Positions 1-5,913 of a stretch of 6,788 bases of DNA are shown here, piece after piece. The DNA comes from Sphingobium sp. (GTDB lineage: Bacteria; Pseudomonadota; Alphaproteobacteria; Sphingomonadales; Sphingomonadaceae): the NCBI GenBank assembly GCA_030148625.1, contig JASBTC010000307.1:1-6788 (forward strand), written 5' to 3'. Under the pieces are notes generated by a model. That model searched no databases. It had not been told where the DNA came from and was given only the letters and a program-made list of their open reading frames with translations. The position numbers and the translations under genes are program-made. Positions within the stretch are counted from its first letter, which is position 1. The number at the start of each line of letters is the position of its first letter.

Positions 1-376
1 CGACTGGCTCGACGAAGCGCAGCTCGACCGCGTTGGCGCCTTCCGCTTCGAACCCGTCGAGGGCGCCGCCGCCAACAACCTGCCCGATCCGGTGCCGGAG
101 GAGGTGAAGGAAGAGCGTTACGCCCGGCTGATGGAACTGACCGCGCGGATCTCCGCCGAAAAGCTCGAAGCCAAGATCGGCCGCACGCTCGACGTCATCA
201 TCGATGCAGTGGACGATGAAGGCGGCGCGACCGGCCGCTCCAAGGCGGATGCGCCCGAGATCGACGGCGAAGTCCATCTGCGCGACGCCGAGGGGCTGAA
301 GCCCGGCGACATCGTTGCGGTCGAGATCGAGGATGCCGACGAGCACGACCTGTTCGGCGTTCCCGTCACCGACTGA
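1..376 (+). CDS. rimO: Ribosomal protein S12 methylthiotransferase RimO, C-terminal part (5' end outside window)
   Basis: RimO is a cytoplasmic radical-SAM enzyme that adds a methylthio group to the conserved aspartate of ribosomal protein S12. Only the last 124 residues are present, read in frame from base 2 to the TGA at 374-376. From memory the fragment aligns almost without gaps to the end of E. coli Rim[14 protein letters not shown], then [20 protein letters not shown], then the TRAM-domain region with [26 protein letters not shown] and a closing [20 protein letters not shown]. The TRAM domain holds the substrate ribosomal protein; the radical-SAM and UPF0004 domains lie upstream and cannot be seen. 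An internal GTG at 92 is not the start, because the homologous frame continues to the window edge. The family assignment is very secure. No frameshift is visible. Confidence 0.96.
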   Translation, partial: DWLDEAQLDRVGAFRFEPVEGAAANNLPDPVPEEVKEERYARLMELTARISAEKLEAKIGRTLDVIIDAVDDEGGATGRSKADAPEIDGEVHLRDAEGLKPGDIVAVEIEDADEHDLFGVPVTD

Positions 377-395
377 TCGGCCAACGCGTCCTATG

Positions 396-431
396 CCAAG
401 GTGCAGGGATGCTGACGCATCCGCACCCTGG
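396..431. terminator. Stem-loop 20 bases after rimO, possible terminator without T-tract
   Basis: The inner arms GGATGC (407-412) and GCATCC (417-422) flank a TGAC loop. The stem continues outward through GTGC (401-404) and GCAC (423-426) past a two-base AG bulge. It then extends to CCAAG/CCTGG (396-400 and 427-431) with one A-C mismatch. A stem this long directly behind a stop codon fits transcription termination or mRNA 3'-end protection. There is no T-run after it, so it is not a canonical intrinsic terminator. The stem is visible in the sequence; the role is inference. Confidence 0.45.
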
Positions 432-457
432 AACGCTCAAGCGCCGCGCGGGCTTTA

Positions 458-488
458 AAGGCTCGATGAGTCATGCTCATCGAGCCTT
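458..488. repeat. Perfect 13-bp inverted repeat upstream of the TetR gene
   Basis: The arms AAGGCTCGATGAG (458-470) and CTCATCGAGCCTT (476-488) are perfectly complementary around the five bases TCATG. Seven-base outer arms, CAAGCGC (438-444) and GCGCTTG (496-502), bracket it symmetrically enough to form a nested palindrome. It lies about 50 bases before the ATG of the TetR-family gene. It could be an operator for that regulator (autoregulation), an RNA hairpin in its leader, or a bidirectional terminator lacking a T-run. The sequence alone does not decide. Together with the hairpin at 396-431 it accounts for most of the 161-base non-coding stretch 377-537. Confidence 0.6.
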
Positions 489-537
489 GGTATGAGCGCT
501 TGCGGTGTGCTCAACCGGCTGCGATACGCACCCGGCG

Positions 538-1182
538 ATGACCAAGTCCGTGGAAACAAACGCCGAAGCTGAAAAACCGCCGCGTCGGCGCGTGCGCCGG
601 CAGGCACCGACCGTACGGCGTCAGGATCTGCTTGCGGTGACGATCAGCTGCCTTGCGCGGCTGGGCGCGCGCGGGACCACAGGCCGCGAGATCTGCCGCC
701 AGGCCGGCGTCTCGCACGGCCTGCTTCGCCACTATTTCAAAAATCCCGACAATCTGCTGCTCGAAACCTATCAGGAGCTGTGCGACAGCGTGATCGTGCG
801 CTTCGAGGCGGAGATGATGCTGCCTCATGACGATCCATGGGAAACGATCGATCGTTTCCTGATCATGCTGTTCTCCGACGAATGGGCCAATCCCGATATA
901 TTGGGCGCCTGGATCGCATTCTGGACATTGGTGCGCAGCAACGAGGAATTCGCGGCGGTCAGCGAGGATTATAATCGCCGGCTGCGCGAGATGCTGGCCG
1001 AGGCGGTGCTGCGCCTGCCGCCGGGGCCGGTGCCGGCCCATGACATTGCCGCCTTGCTCTCGGCGGTGACCGACGGACTCTGGATCGATTTCTGCCTGTC
1101 GCCGACCCGCATGCCGCGCGATCGCGCGCTCGAACTCTCACGACTGACGCTGCACCGGCTCGCGCCCCGTCCGGACGCCTGA
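538..1182 (+). CDS. TetR/AcrR family transcriptional regulator, BetI-like
   Basis: The product is 214 residues, the usual TetR length. After a basic, probably disordered N-terminus (RRRVRRQAPTVRRQ, about 16-29), residues about 30-68 form the three-helix DNA-binding domain. The helix-turn-helix is TTGREICRQAGVSHGLLRHYF. The C-terminal half resembles the BetI ligand domain, with AWIAFWTLVRSNEEF (about 124-138), a following YNRRLREML, and DGLWIDFCL (about 179-187). It is presumably a dimeric cytoplasmic repressor; the ligand is unknown. No choline or betaine genes are nearby, so calling it BetI itself is not justified. I chose ATG 538 because an in-frame GTG at 505 would only add an atypical, Cys-containing 11-residue tail. 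Neither start has a good ribosome-binding site, and a weak TTGCGG/GATACG pair (500-505 and 523-528) would even make the ATG nearly leaderless. The gene converges on the LysR gene with three bases between the stop codons. Confidence 0.88.
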   Translation: MTKSVETNAEAEKPPRRRVRRQAPTVRRQDLLAVTISCLARLGARGTTGREICRQAGVSHGLLRHYFKNPDNLLLETYQELCDSVIVRFEAEMMLPHDDPWETIDRFLIMLFSDEWANPDILGAWIAFWTLVRSNEEFAAVSEDYNRRLREMLAEAVLRLPPGPVPAHDIAALLSAVTDGLWIDFCLSPTRMPRDRALELSRLTLHRLAPRPDA

Positions 1183-1185
1183 CCG

Positions 1186-2100
1186 TCACAAGACCGCGTC
1201 GCGCGCTTCCTCGCCGATCCACGTCCGAAACCGTGCGAGCGGCGCGCTGATCGCCGCACCTTCGGGATAGACGAGATAATAGGCCTCGTCGGTCGAGAGC
1301 GGCACCGGAATCGGACAGACCAATGTGCCCGCCGCGAGCTCGGGCTCGATCAGGAAGCTCGGGATCAGCGCGGCCCCCGCCCCGGCCGCCGCCGCCTGCG
1401 CCAGCATCAGGAAATGCTCGAACGCCGGCCCGCTGGTGGTGCCCGGCGCATCGACGCCCGCGGCACGCAGCCAGCGATCCCAGGCCGTGCGGCGCGATGT
1501 CTGGAACAACAAGGATTTCCCCAGGAAATCGGCGGGCGTGGCGATCGGATTGGCCGCGAGCCATTCGGGCGAACAGACCGGCAGCGCCGTTTCCCGAAGC
1601 AGGAAATCATGCACCGCGCCCGGCCAGTCGGGGCGCCCGAAATGGATCGCGGCATCGAATGCCTCATCGGCGAAATCGAACGGGAATGAGCGCGCGGCGA
1701 AATTCACCACCAGTTCGGGATGCCGTGCGGTGAGTCGCGGCAGGCGCGGCGCGAGCCAGCGCATCCCGAAGCTCGGCAATGTCGCGATGCTCAGCTCGTT
1801 GGTCGGCCGCCCATCGGCAAAGCGCGCAGTAGCACGGCGGATCCGGTCGAGCGCTGGCCCGACATCCTCGGCATAGGCCCGCCCCTCCGCATTGAGGCTG
1901 ACCCGGCGGCCGGTCCGCGTGAACAATGGCGCCTGCAGCCAATCCTCCAGCAGCGCCACCTGCCGACTGACAGCGCTCTGGGTCAGGCCGACCTCTTCCC
2001 CCGCACGCGAGAAGCTGCCGAGCCGCGCCGCGGCCACGAAGCTATTGAGCGCACCCATTGGCGGCAACAATCTGCGCGCGCCTTCATTCCAATCCGTCAT
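1186..2100 (-). CDS. LysR-family transcriptional regulator, GcvA type, divergent from the hglS-like operon
   Basis: This is a full-length LysR-type regulator of 304 residues. The N-terminal winged helix-turn-helix covers residues about 15-75, with the hallmark FVAAARLGSFSRAGEEVGLT followed by QSAVSRQVALLEDWLQAPLF. The effector-binding domain starts near residue 100 with LSIATLPSFGMRWLAPRLPRL, a pattern typical of the GcvA subgroup, and runs to the end. The call as a DNA-binding regulator is firm; the target and ligand are inference. The start codon is 76 bases from the ATG of the divergent hglS-like gene, the classic arrangement in which a LysR protein controls its neighbour and itself. I recall that P. 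putida hglS also lies next to a LysR gene. A purine-rich GAAGGGG lies about 11 bases before the ATG on the minus strand, slightly far for an ideal site. An internal Met15 (PPMGALNSF) is an alternative start, because many relatives begin near there. Confidence 0.92.
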   Translation of the reverse strand: MTDWNEGARRLLPPMGALNSFVAAARLGSFSRAGEEVGLTQSAVSRQVALLEDWLQAPLFTRTGRRVSLNAEGRAYAEDVGPALDRIRRATARFADGRPTNELSIATLPSFGMRWLAPRLPRLTARHPELVVNFAARSFPFDFADEAFDAAIHFGRPDWPGAVHDFLLRETALPVCSPEWLAANPIATPADFLGKSLLFQTSRRTAWDRWLRAAGVDAPGTTSGPAFEHFLMLAQAAAAGAGAALIPSFLIEPELAAGTLVCPIPVPLSTDEAYYLVYPEGAAISAPLARFRTWIGEEARDAVL

Positions 2101-2176
2101 CAGCAGATGACCCCTTCGCGTTTGTCATATCGTAGCATCTGTATCAGAGAGCCGCCAGATCGCGTTGGAGGTAATC
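2101..2176. promoter_or_regulatory. Divergent intergenic regulatory region between the LysR gene and the hglS-like operon
   Basis: These 76 bases must hold both divergent promoters. Two imperfectly spaced symmetric elements are visible: CAGATG (2104-2109) with CATCTG (2136-2141), and ATGAC (2107-2111) with GTCAT (2124-2128). Either could be part of a LysR dimer or tetramer site, but short matches of this size can arise by chance. TTGTCA at 2123-2128 resembles a -35 box for the rightward gene, but no matching -10 box at 16-18 bases is convincing. The regulatory role follows from the gene arrangement; the exact site is not established. Confidence 0.5.
2167..2171 (+). promoter_or_regulatory. Shine-Dalgarno site that fixes the hglS-like start
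   Basis: GGAGG sits five bases before the ATG at 2177. An upstream in-frame TTG at 2165 overlaps this site and would lack one of its own, so ATG 2177 is the better start. Confidence 0.8.
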
Positions 2177-3196
2177 ATGCGCAACGGGAATGAAAGCACG
2201 ATCGAACGGCTCGTTATCGGCACGCTGGGCGACGCGGCGGGCATGGCCGCGCTCGATGCGCTGGCGATCGATCCGCGACTGCTGGCCGAAACCGGACAGA
2301 CCGTCTCGCGTGCCGCCTTCGCCATGGCGCTGGGCGCGGTGCTGTTCGACGGGCTGCTGGCCCGCGTCCCCAGCGGCGCGGCTTATGGCGTGGAACGCCG
2401 TGCGCGCGGCGAAAAGATCCTGTTCGATCATGGCGCGCTGCGGACCATCCGCTTTCCCGTCGGCCCCACCGGCGCCCTGCCCGCCGGCCAGGACGCGTTC
2501 GCGCGCATCCTGGCGCCGCTCGGCTATCATGTCGCGGGCGTCTATCCGCTGCCGGCGCTCAAGATGACGGGCCATGCCTATTGCCATCGCGACCTGCCCG
2601 AGGCGATCCCGCAATATTTCGTGAGCGAATTGCATGTCGAGCGCTTCGACGACGCGTTCGGCGCGGCGGCGCGGCGCGTATTCGGTGGATCGCGCGACCC
2701 GCTGGGTCCCGAGGAAGCCGCGCTGCTCCACGATTTCGCGCGCCACAATGCCGTCCCCTTCGCGCAGGCACTTGCCATGCTGCCGCGCATCGCCGCCGCG
2801 TTCGACCGGCATCATGGCGAAATCAGCGTCGCGGATTATGAAATCCTGCTCGCGCGATCGGCCGAGGCAGGGTGGATCGCGACCGAGGGCAATGCCTTCA
2901 ACCACGCGACCGATCGAGTCGCCGATGTCGATGCGCTGGCCGACCGGCTGCGCGGCGAGGGCTGGCCGATCAAGGATAGCGTCGAAATCTCGGGCAGCGG
3001 GCGCGTCCGCCAGACCGCCTTTCGCGCCGACCCGGTCGAGCGTTCGTTCGTCGGCGGCAATGGCATGCCGCGAACGGTCCCCGGTTCATTCTACGAATTC
3101 ATTACGCGTGAAACCGATCCCGCGACGGGCGCACTCGACCTCGCATTCGACAGCGGCAACGCAACGGGCATCTTCGCGATGACGCGGGCGGCGTGA
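2177..3196 (+). CDS. Short DUF1338/HglS-type 2-oxoadipate dioxygenase/decarboxylase
   Basis: HglS-type enzymes (DUF1338, a vicinal-oxygen-chelate fold) use Fe(II) and O2 to convert 2-oxoadipate, a lysine catabolite, to D-2-hydroxyglutarate with loss of CO2. The 339-residue product carries the expected catalytic set: H85 and R89 in FDHGALR, H243 in AFNHATDR, and E307 in FYEFITRE. P. putida HglS ligands, as I recall them, are H70, H226 and E294, with substrate-binding R74. The H-to-R offset is identical (+4), and the H-H-E spacings (158 and 64 here; 156 and 68 there) nearly match. HglS has about 464 residues, while this protein ends 32 residues after E307. It therefore lacks the C-terminal region containing V402, which helps bind substrate there. 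No frameshift explains this: the next gene starts inside the stop codon (GTGA). It is cytoplasmic, with no signal peptide. The family is firm; the exact substrate is inference, supported by the downstream dehydrogenase. Confidence 0.87.
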   Translation: MRNGNESTIERLVIGTLGDAAGMAALDALAIDPRLLAETGQTVSRAAFAMALGAVLFDGLLARVPSGAAYGVERRARGEKILFDHGALRTIRFPVGPTGALPAGQDAFARILAPLGYHVAGVYPLPALKMTGHAYCHRDLPEAIPQYFVSELHVERFDDAFGAAARRVFGGSRDPLGPEEAALLHDFARHNAVPFAQALAMLPRIAAAFDRHHGEISVADYEILLARSAEAGWIATEGNAFNHATDRVADVDALADRLRGEGWPIKDSVEISGSGRVRQTAFRADPVERSFVGGNGMPRTVPGSFYEFITRETDPATGALDLAFDSGNATGIFAMTRAA

Positions 3197-4617
3197 CCGG
3201 CCAATCCATCCTTCTCGCCGCTCTGGCGGAGATTGTCGGGCCGGCGAATCTGCTGACCGATCCAGGCGATCTCGCCAGCTATGCCAGCGACGGGCGCGGT
3301 GCGACCGGCGCACCGCTTGCGGTGGCGCGTCCGTCGAGTGCGGACGAGGTGTCGCGGGTCATCCGGCTCGCCGTAGCGGCTCAGGTCCGGCTGGTGCCGC
3401 AGGGCGCGCGCACCGGCCTGGTCGCCGCCGGAATCGCGGGGCCGCAAGGCGACGAGATCGTGCTGACGCTCGAACGGCTTGCCCGACCGCCGGTCATCGA
3501 TCCGGTCAATCGCACCGCGGAGGTCGATGCCGGCGTGCCGCTGTCCGCCATCAACGCCGCGGCGGCGGAGCATGGACTGTTCTTTCCGATCGACCTGGGC
3601 GCCGATCCGTCGGTGGGCGGCATGATCGCGGCGAACACCGGTGGCGCGCGCTTCCTGCGCTATGGCGATGTGCGCCGCAACCTGCTGGGCATAGAGCTGG
3701 TGACCGCCGATGCCGAGCCCCGCCTGATGCGGCTCGGCGCCGCGCTGTGGAAGAACAATGTCGGGCTGGATCTCAAACAGCTCGTTGTCGGCAGCTCGGG
3801 TTCGCTCGGCATTGTGACGCGTGCGACATTGGCCCTGGCCCCCCGGCCCGCCGCCACGGTGACCGCGATGGTCGCGCTCGATCGCGCCGAGTCGGCGACC
3901 GACCTGCTCGTCGCGCTCGAACAGGGCTTCGGCACCCTGCTGACCGCATTCGAGGGGATTTCCGGCCCGGCGCTCGAAGCGGCGCTGCATCATGTGCCGC
4001 GCCTGCGCGATCCGTTTGCCGGCAACCGGCCCGATTATGCCGTGCTGATCGAGCTTTCGGCGGGCGCGGCGTTCGATGCCGAATTGCTCGAGGACAAGCT
4101 CGGCGCGGCCCTGATGCCCTGGTTCGATCGCGGCACGATCCGTGATGCCGCGGTCGATCGCGGCGACAGCCTCTGGGCGATCCGCCATGCCGTTCCCGAA
4201 GGATTGCGTGCCGCGGGCAAGGTGGTCGCCTGCGATATCGCGCTCCGGCGCGGTGACGTGATGCGTTTCCGCCGCGATCTGGCAGAGCGGCTGGCGGGCA
4301 TCGCGCCGCAACTGCGCCTCCATGATTTCGGCCATATCGGCGACGGCGGCCTGCACTTCAACATGGTCTGGCCGGCCGAGGCCGGACCGTTCGACCCGGA
4401 AATCGGCGAAGCCGCCCGCGCGGCGGTGTTCGTTGCGGTCGTCGAAGGCTATGGCGGCAGCTTCAGCGCTGAGCACGGCATCGGGCCGGGCAATGCGCAC
4501 TGGTATCAACGGCTGGTGCCGGCGGAGACGCGTGCTCTGTCCGGCGCCGTGCAGCAACTGATCGCACCGGCACCGATCGGCCGGGTGGATTTTGGACTAG
4601 AGCAGGCTGTGTTTTGA
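3193..4617 (+). CDS. FAD-binding oxidoreductase, D-2-hydroxyglutarate dehydrogenase-like
   Basis: A 474-residue flavoprotein of the GlcD/D2HGDH family: a PCMH-type FAD-binding domain (about 20-220), then an FAD-linked oxidase C-terminal domain. FAD contacts are PQGARTGLVAAG (69-80), PIDLGADPSVGGMIAANTGG (132-151), FLRYG, and NNVGLDLKQLVVGSSGSLG (188-206). The metal and active-site elements are HIGDGGLHFN (H381, H388, N390) and SAEHGIG (E427, H428), as in human D2HGDH. It would oxidise D-2-hydroxyglutarate to 2-oxoglutarate, passing electrons to an electron-transfer flavoprotein or another carrier. The start is GTG 3193, overlapping the upstream TGA by four bases, which implies translational coupling with the HglS-like gene. 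Oddly, of the human substrate-carboxylate residues R386, T390 and K401 (recalled), only the arginine is kept (R331); the others align to P335 and A346. D-lactate or another 2-hydroxy acid is therefore possible. The family is certain and the substrate likely. A terminator arm overlaps the last 20 coding bases. Confidence 0.85.
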   Translation: MTGQSILLAALAEIVGPANLLTDPGDLASYASDGRGATGAPLAVARPSSADEVSRVIRLAVAAQVRLVPQGARTGLVAAGIAGPQGDEIVLTLERLARPPVIDPVNRTAEVDAGVPLSAINAAAAEHGLFFPIDLGADPSVGGMIAANTGGARFLRYGDVRRNLLGIELVTADAEPRLMRLGAALWKNNVGLDLKQLVVGSSGSLGIVTRATLALAPRPAATVTAMVALDRAESATDLLVALEQGFGTLLTAFEGISGPALEAALHHVPRLRDPFAGNRPDYAVLIELSAGAAFDAELLEDKLGAALMPWFDRGTIRDAAVDRGDSLWAIRHAVPEGLRAAGKVVACDIALRRGDVMRFRRDLAERLAGIAPQLRLHDFGHIGDGGLHFNMVWPAEAGPFDPEIGEAARAAVFVAVVEGYGGSFSAEHGIGPGNAHWYQRLVPAETRALSGAVQQLIAPAPIGRVDFGLEQAVF

Positions 4618-4651
4618 TGGAAGCGGAGAGCCTGCTCTATTTATTTGTTTT
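4598..4651 (+). terminator. Intrinsic terminator whose 5' arm lies inside the dehydrogenase gene
   Basis: The arms TAGAGCAGGCT (4598-4608) and AGCCTGCTCTA (4629-4639) are perfectly complementary over 11 bp. The 20-base loop contains the TGA stop codon (4615-4617). A T-rich tract (4640-4651, TTTATTTGTTTT) follows immediately, as expected of a Rho-independent terminator for the hglS-like operon. The left arm encodes the penultimate residues of the dehydrogenase. The loop is longer than usual, so termination strength is uncertain. Confidence 0.75.
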
Positions 4652-4654
4652 AAC

Positions 4655-4698
4655 GCGATTTTCGAGTCGTTCGATGATTCCATCGAACTGTAAATCGC
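4655..4698. promoter_or_regulatory. Nested palindrome upstream of astC, candidate operator
   Basis: A perfect 8-bp inverted repeat, GTTCGATG (4669-4676) and CATCGAAC (4681-4688), surrounds the four bases ATTC. Outer 7-bp arms GCGATTT (4655-4661) and AAATCGC (4692-4698) enclose it. It lies 18-62 bases before the astC start codon, where an operator or leader hairpin would sit. I do not recognise it as an ArgR box. No convincing -35/-10 pair is visible: a TCTAAT at 4699-4704 is too close to the start codon and would exclude the ribosome-binding site from the transcript. Confidence 0.5.
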
Positions 4699-4704
4699 TC
4701 TAAT

Positions 4705-4709
4705 GGGAG
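4705..4709 (+). promoter_or_regulatory. Shine-Dalgarno site of astC
   Basis: GGGAG lies seven bases before ATG 4717, good spacing, and supports this start over the internal Met residues 6 codons downstream. Confidence 0.75.
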
Positions 4710-4716
4710 CAACGAC

Positions 4717-5913
4717 ATGACCGATGCATTGATGGGCGTTTACAATCGCGCGCCGCTCGCCGTTTCGCACGGCAGCGGAGTCTGGCTCCACGATATCGAA
4801 GGCCGCGCCTATCTCGATTGCGTCGCAGGTATCGCCACCGACGCGCTGGGTCACGCGCATCCCGCACTGGTCGCTGCACTGACCGAGCAGGCCGGCAAGC
4901 TCTGGCACGTCTCCAACATCTTCCGCATCCCGGCGCAGGAAGAACTGGCGAAGCGCCTGACCGATGCGAGCTTCGCCGATGTCGTGTTCTTCGGCAATTC
5001 GGGGTCGGAAGCGATCGAATGCGCGCTCAAGACCGCGCGCCGCTATCATTTCGTCAACGGCCAGCCCGAGCGGATCGACGTGATCGGCTTTGCCGGATCG
5101 TTCCACGGCCGGACCTATGCCGCGATCAATGCAGCGGGCAACCCGTCCTATGTCGAGGGTTTCGGCCCCCGTCTGCCCGGCTATGTCCAGCTGACCATCG
5201 ACGACGAGGCGGGCATCGCCGAAGCGATCGCACGGCCGACCACCGCGGCGCTGATCGTCGAACCCGTCCAGGGCGAAGGCGGCGCGCGCGCGCTGACCGG
5301 CGAATGGCTGAAGCGCGTCCGTGATCTCTGCACCGCACATGGCGTGCTGCTGATCTATGACGAAGTGCAAAGCGGCATGGGCCGCACCGGCAAGCTGTTC
5401 GCGCATCAGTGGTTCGAGGGCGTCGAGCCCGACATCATGGGCATCGCCAAGGCGCTGGGCGGCGGTTTTCCCGTCGGCGCATGCCTGGCCACCAGCGAAG
5501 CCGCAAAGGGCATGACCGTCGGCGTCCACGGCTCCACCTTCGGCGGCAATCCGCTGGCGATGGCGGTCGCGATCGCGGCGTTCGACGAGATCGCCAAGGA
5601 CACGACGCTGGCCCATGCCCGCGCCATCGCCGACGATCTCAAGACCCGGCTGACCGACCTGGCCGCGCGCTATCCCGACCTGATCATCGACGTCCGCGGC
5701 AAGGGCCTGCTGATCGGCCTGAAGATGATCCCCAACAATCGCGAGTTCATGGCGCTGGCGCGCGACCATGGCGTGCTCATTGCCGGCGGCGGCGAGAATT
5801 GCGTCCGCCTGTTGCCCCCGCTGATCCTGAGCCATGAGGAAGCGGCAGAAGCCGTCACCCGGCTGGAAGCAGCCTGCGAAGCCGCCCGCGCGCAACTCGC
5901 AAAGGCCGCTTGA
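4717..5913 (+). CDS. astC: Succinylornithine/acetylornithine aminotransferase (class III, PLP-dependent)
   Basis: The product is a complete 398-residue class III aminotransferase of the ArgD/AstC group. The cofactor-binding parts are all present: GNSGSEA for the PLP phosphate (93-99), FHGRT (129-133), YDEVQSGMGRTG with D215 contacting the pyridine nitrogen, and K245 in IAKALGGG as the Schiff-base lysine. GSTFGGNPLA and the late RLLPPL substrate region follow. In the AST pathway it moves the amino group of N2-succinylornithine to 2-oxoglutarate, giving succinylglutamate semialdehyde and glutamate in the cytoplasm. The same fold serves arginine biosynthesis as ArgD, and sequence alone does not separate them. 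I chose AstC because astA follows with a one-base overlap and no argF is present; a dual role is possible. The start is supported by GGGAG seven bases upstream. A candidate operator palindrome precedes it. Confidence 0.9.
   Translation: MTDALMGVYNRAPLAVSHGSGVWLHDIEGRAYLDCVAGIATDALGHAHPALVAALTEQAGKLWHVSNIFRIPAQEELAKRLTDASFADVVFFGNSGSEAIECALKTARRYHFVNGQPERIDVIGFAGSFHGRTYAAINAAGNPSYVEGFGPRLPGYVQLTIDDEAGIAEAIARPTTAALIVEPVQGEGGARALTGEWLKRVRDLCTAHGVLLIYDEVQSGMGRTGKLFAHQWFEGVEPDIMGIAKALGGGFPVGACLATSEAAKGMTVGVHGSTFGGNPLAMAVAIAAFDEIAKDTTLAHARAIADDLKTRLTDLAARYPDLIIDVRGKGLLIGLKMIPNNREFMALARDHGVLIAGGGENCVRLLPPLILSHEEAAEAVTRLEAACEAARAQLAKAA

Noticed and set aside
505..537. Upstream GTG start for the TetR gene
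   Set aside because: It adds a Cys-containing tail (MCSTGCDTHPA) unlike TetR N-termini and has no Shine-Dalgarno site; ATG 538 is preferred, though not proven.
538..1182. Naming the TetR gene betI
   Set aside because: The similarity is to the BetI-type ligand domain only in general pattern, and no choline or betaine genes are in the window.
3091..4557. A 488-codon open frame on the minus strand opposite the dehydrogenase
   Set aside because: It mirrors a gene with clear FAD and metal motifs, has low-complexity Arg/Ala/Gly/His-rich content with no recognisable domain, and is a common by-product of high-GC codon bias.
4597..5895. A 432-codon minus-strand open frame opposite astC
   Set aside because: It is the antisense shadow of a complete, well-conserved aminotransferase and shows no domain or ribosome-binding site.
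4717..5913. L-lysine 6-aminotransferase or GABA aminotransferase as identity of the class III aminotransferase
   Set aside because: It was considered because of the lysine-type neighbours, but length, motifs and the one-base overlap with astA fit AstC/ArgD better.
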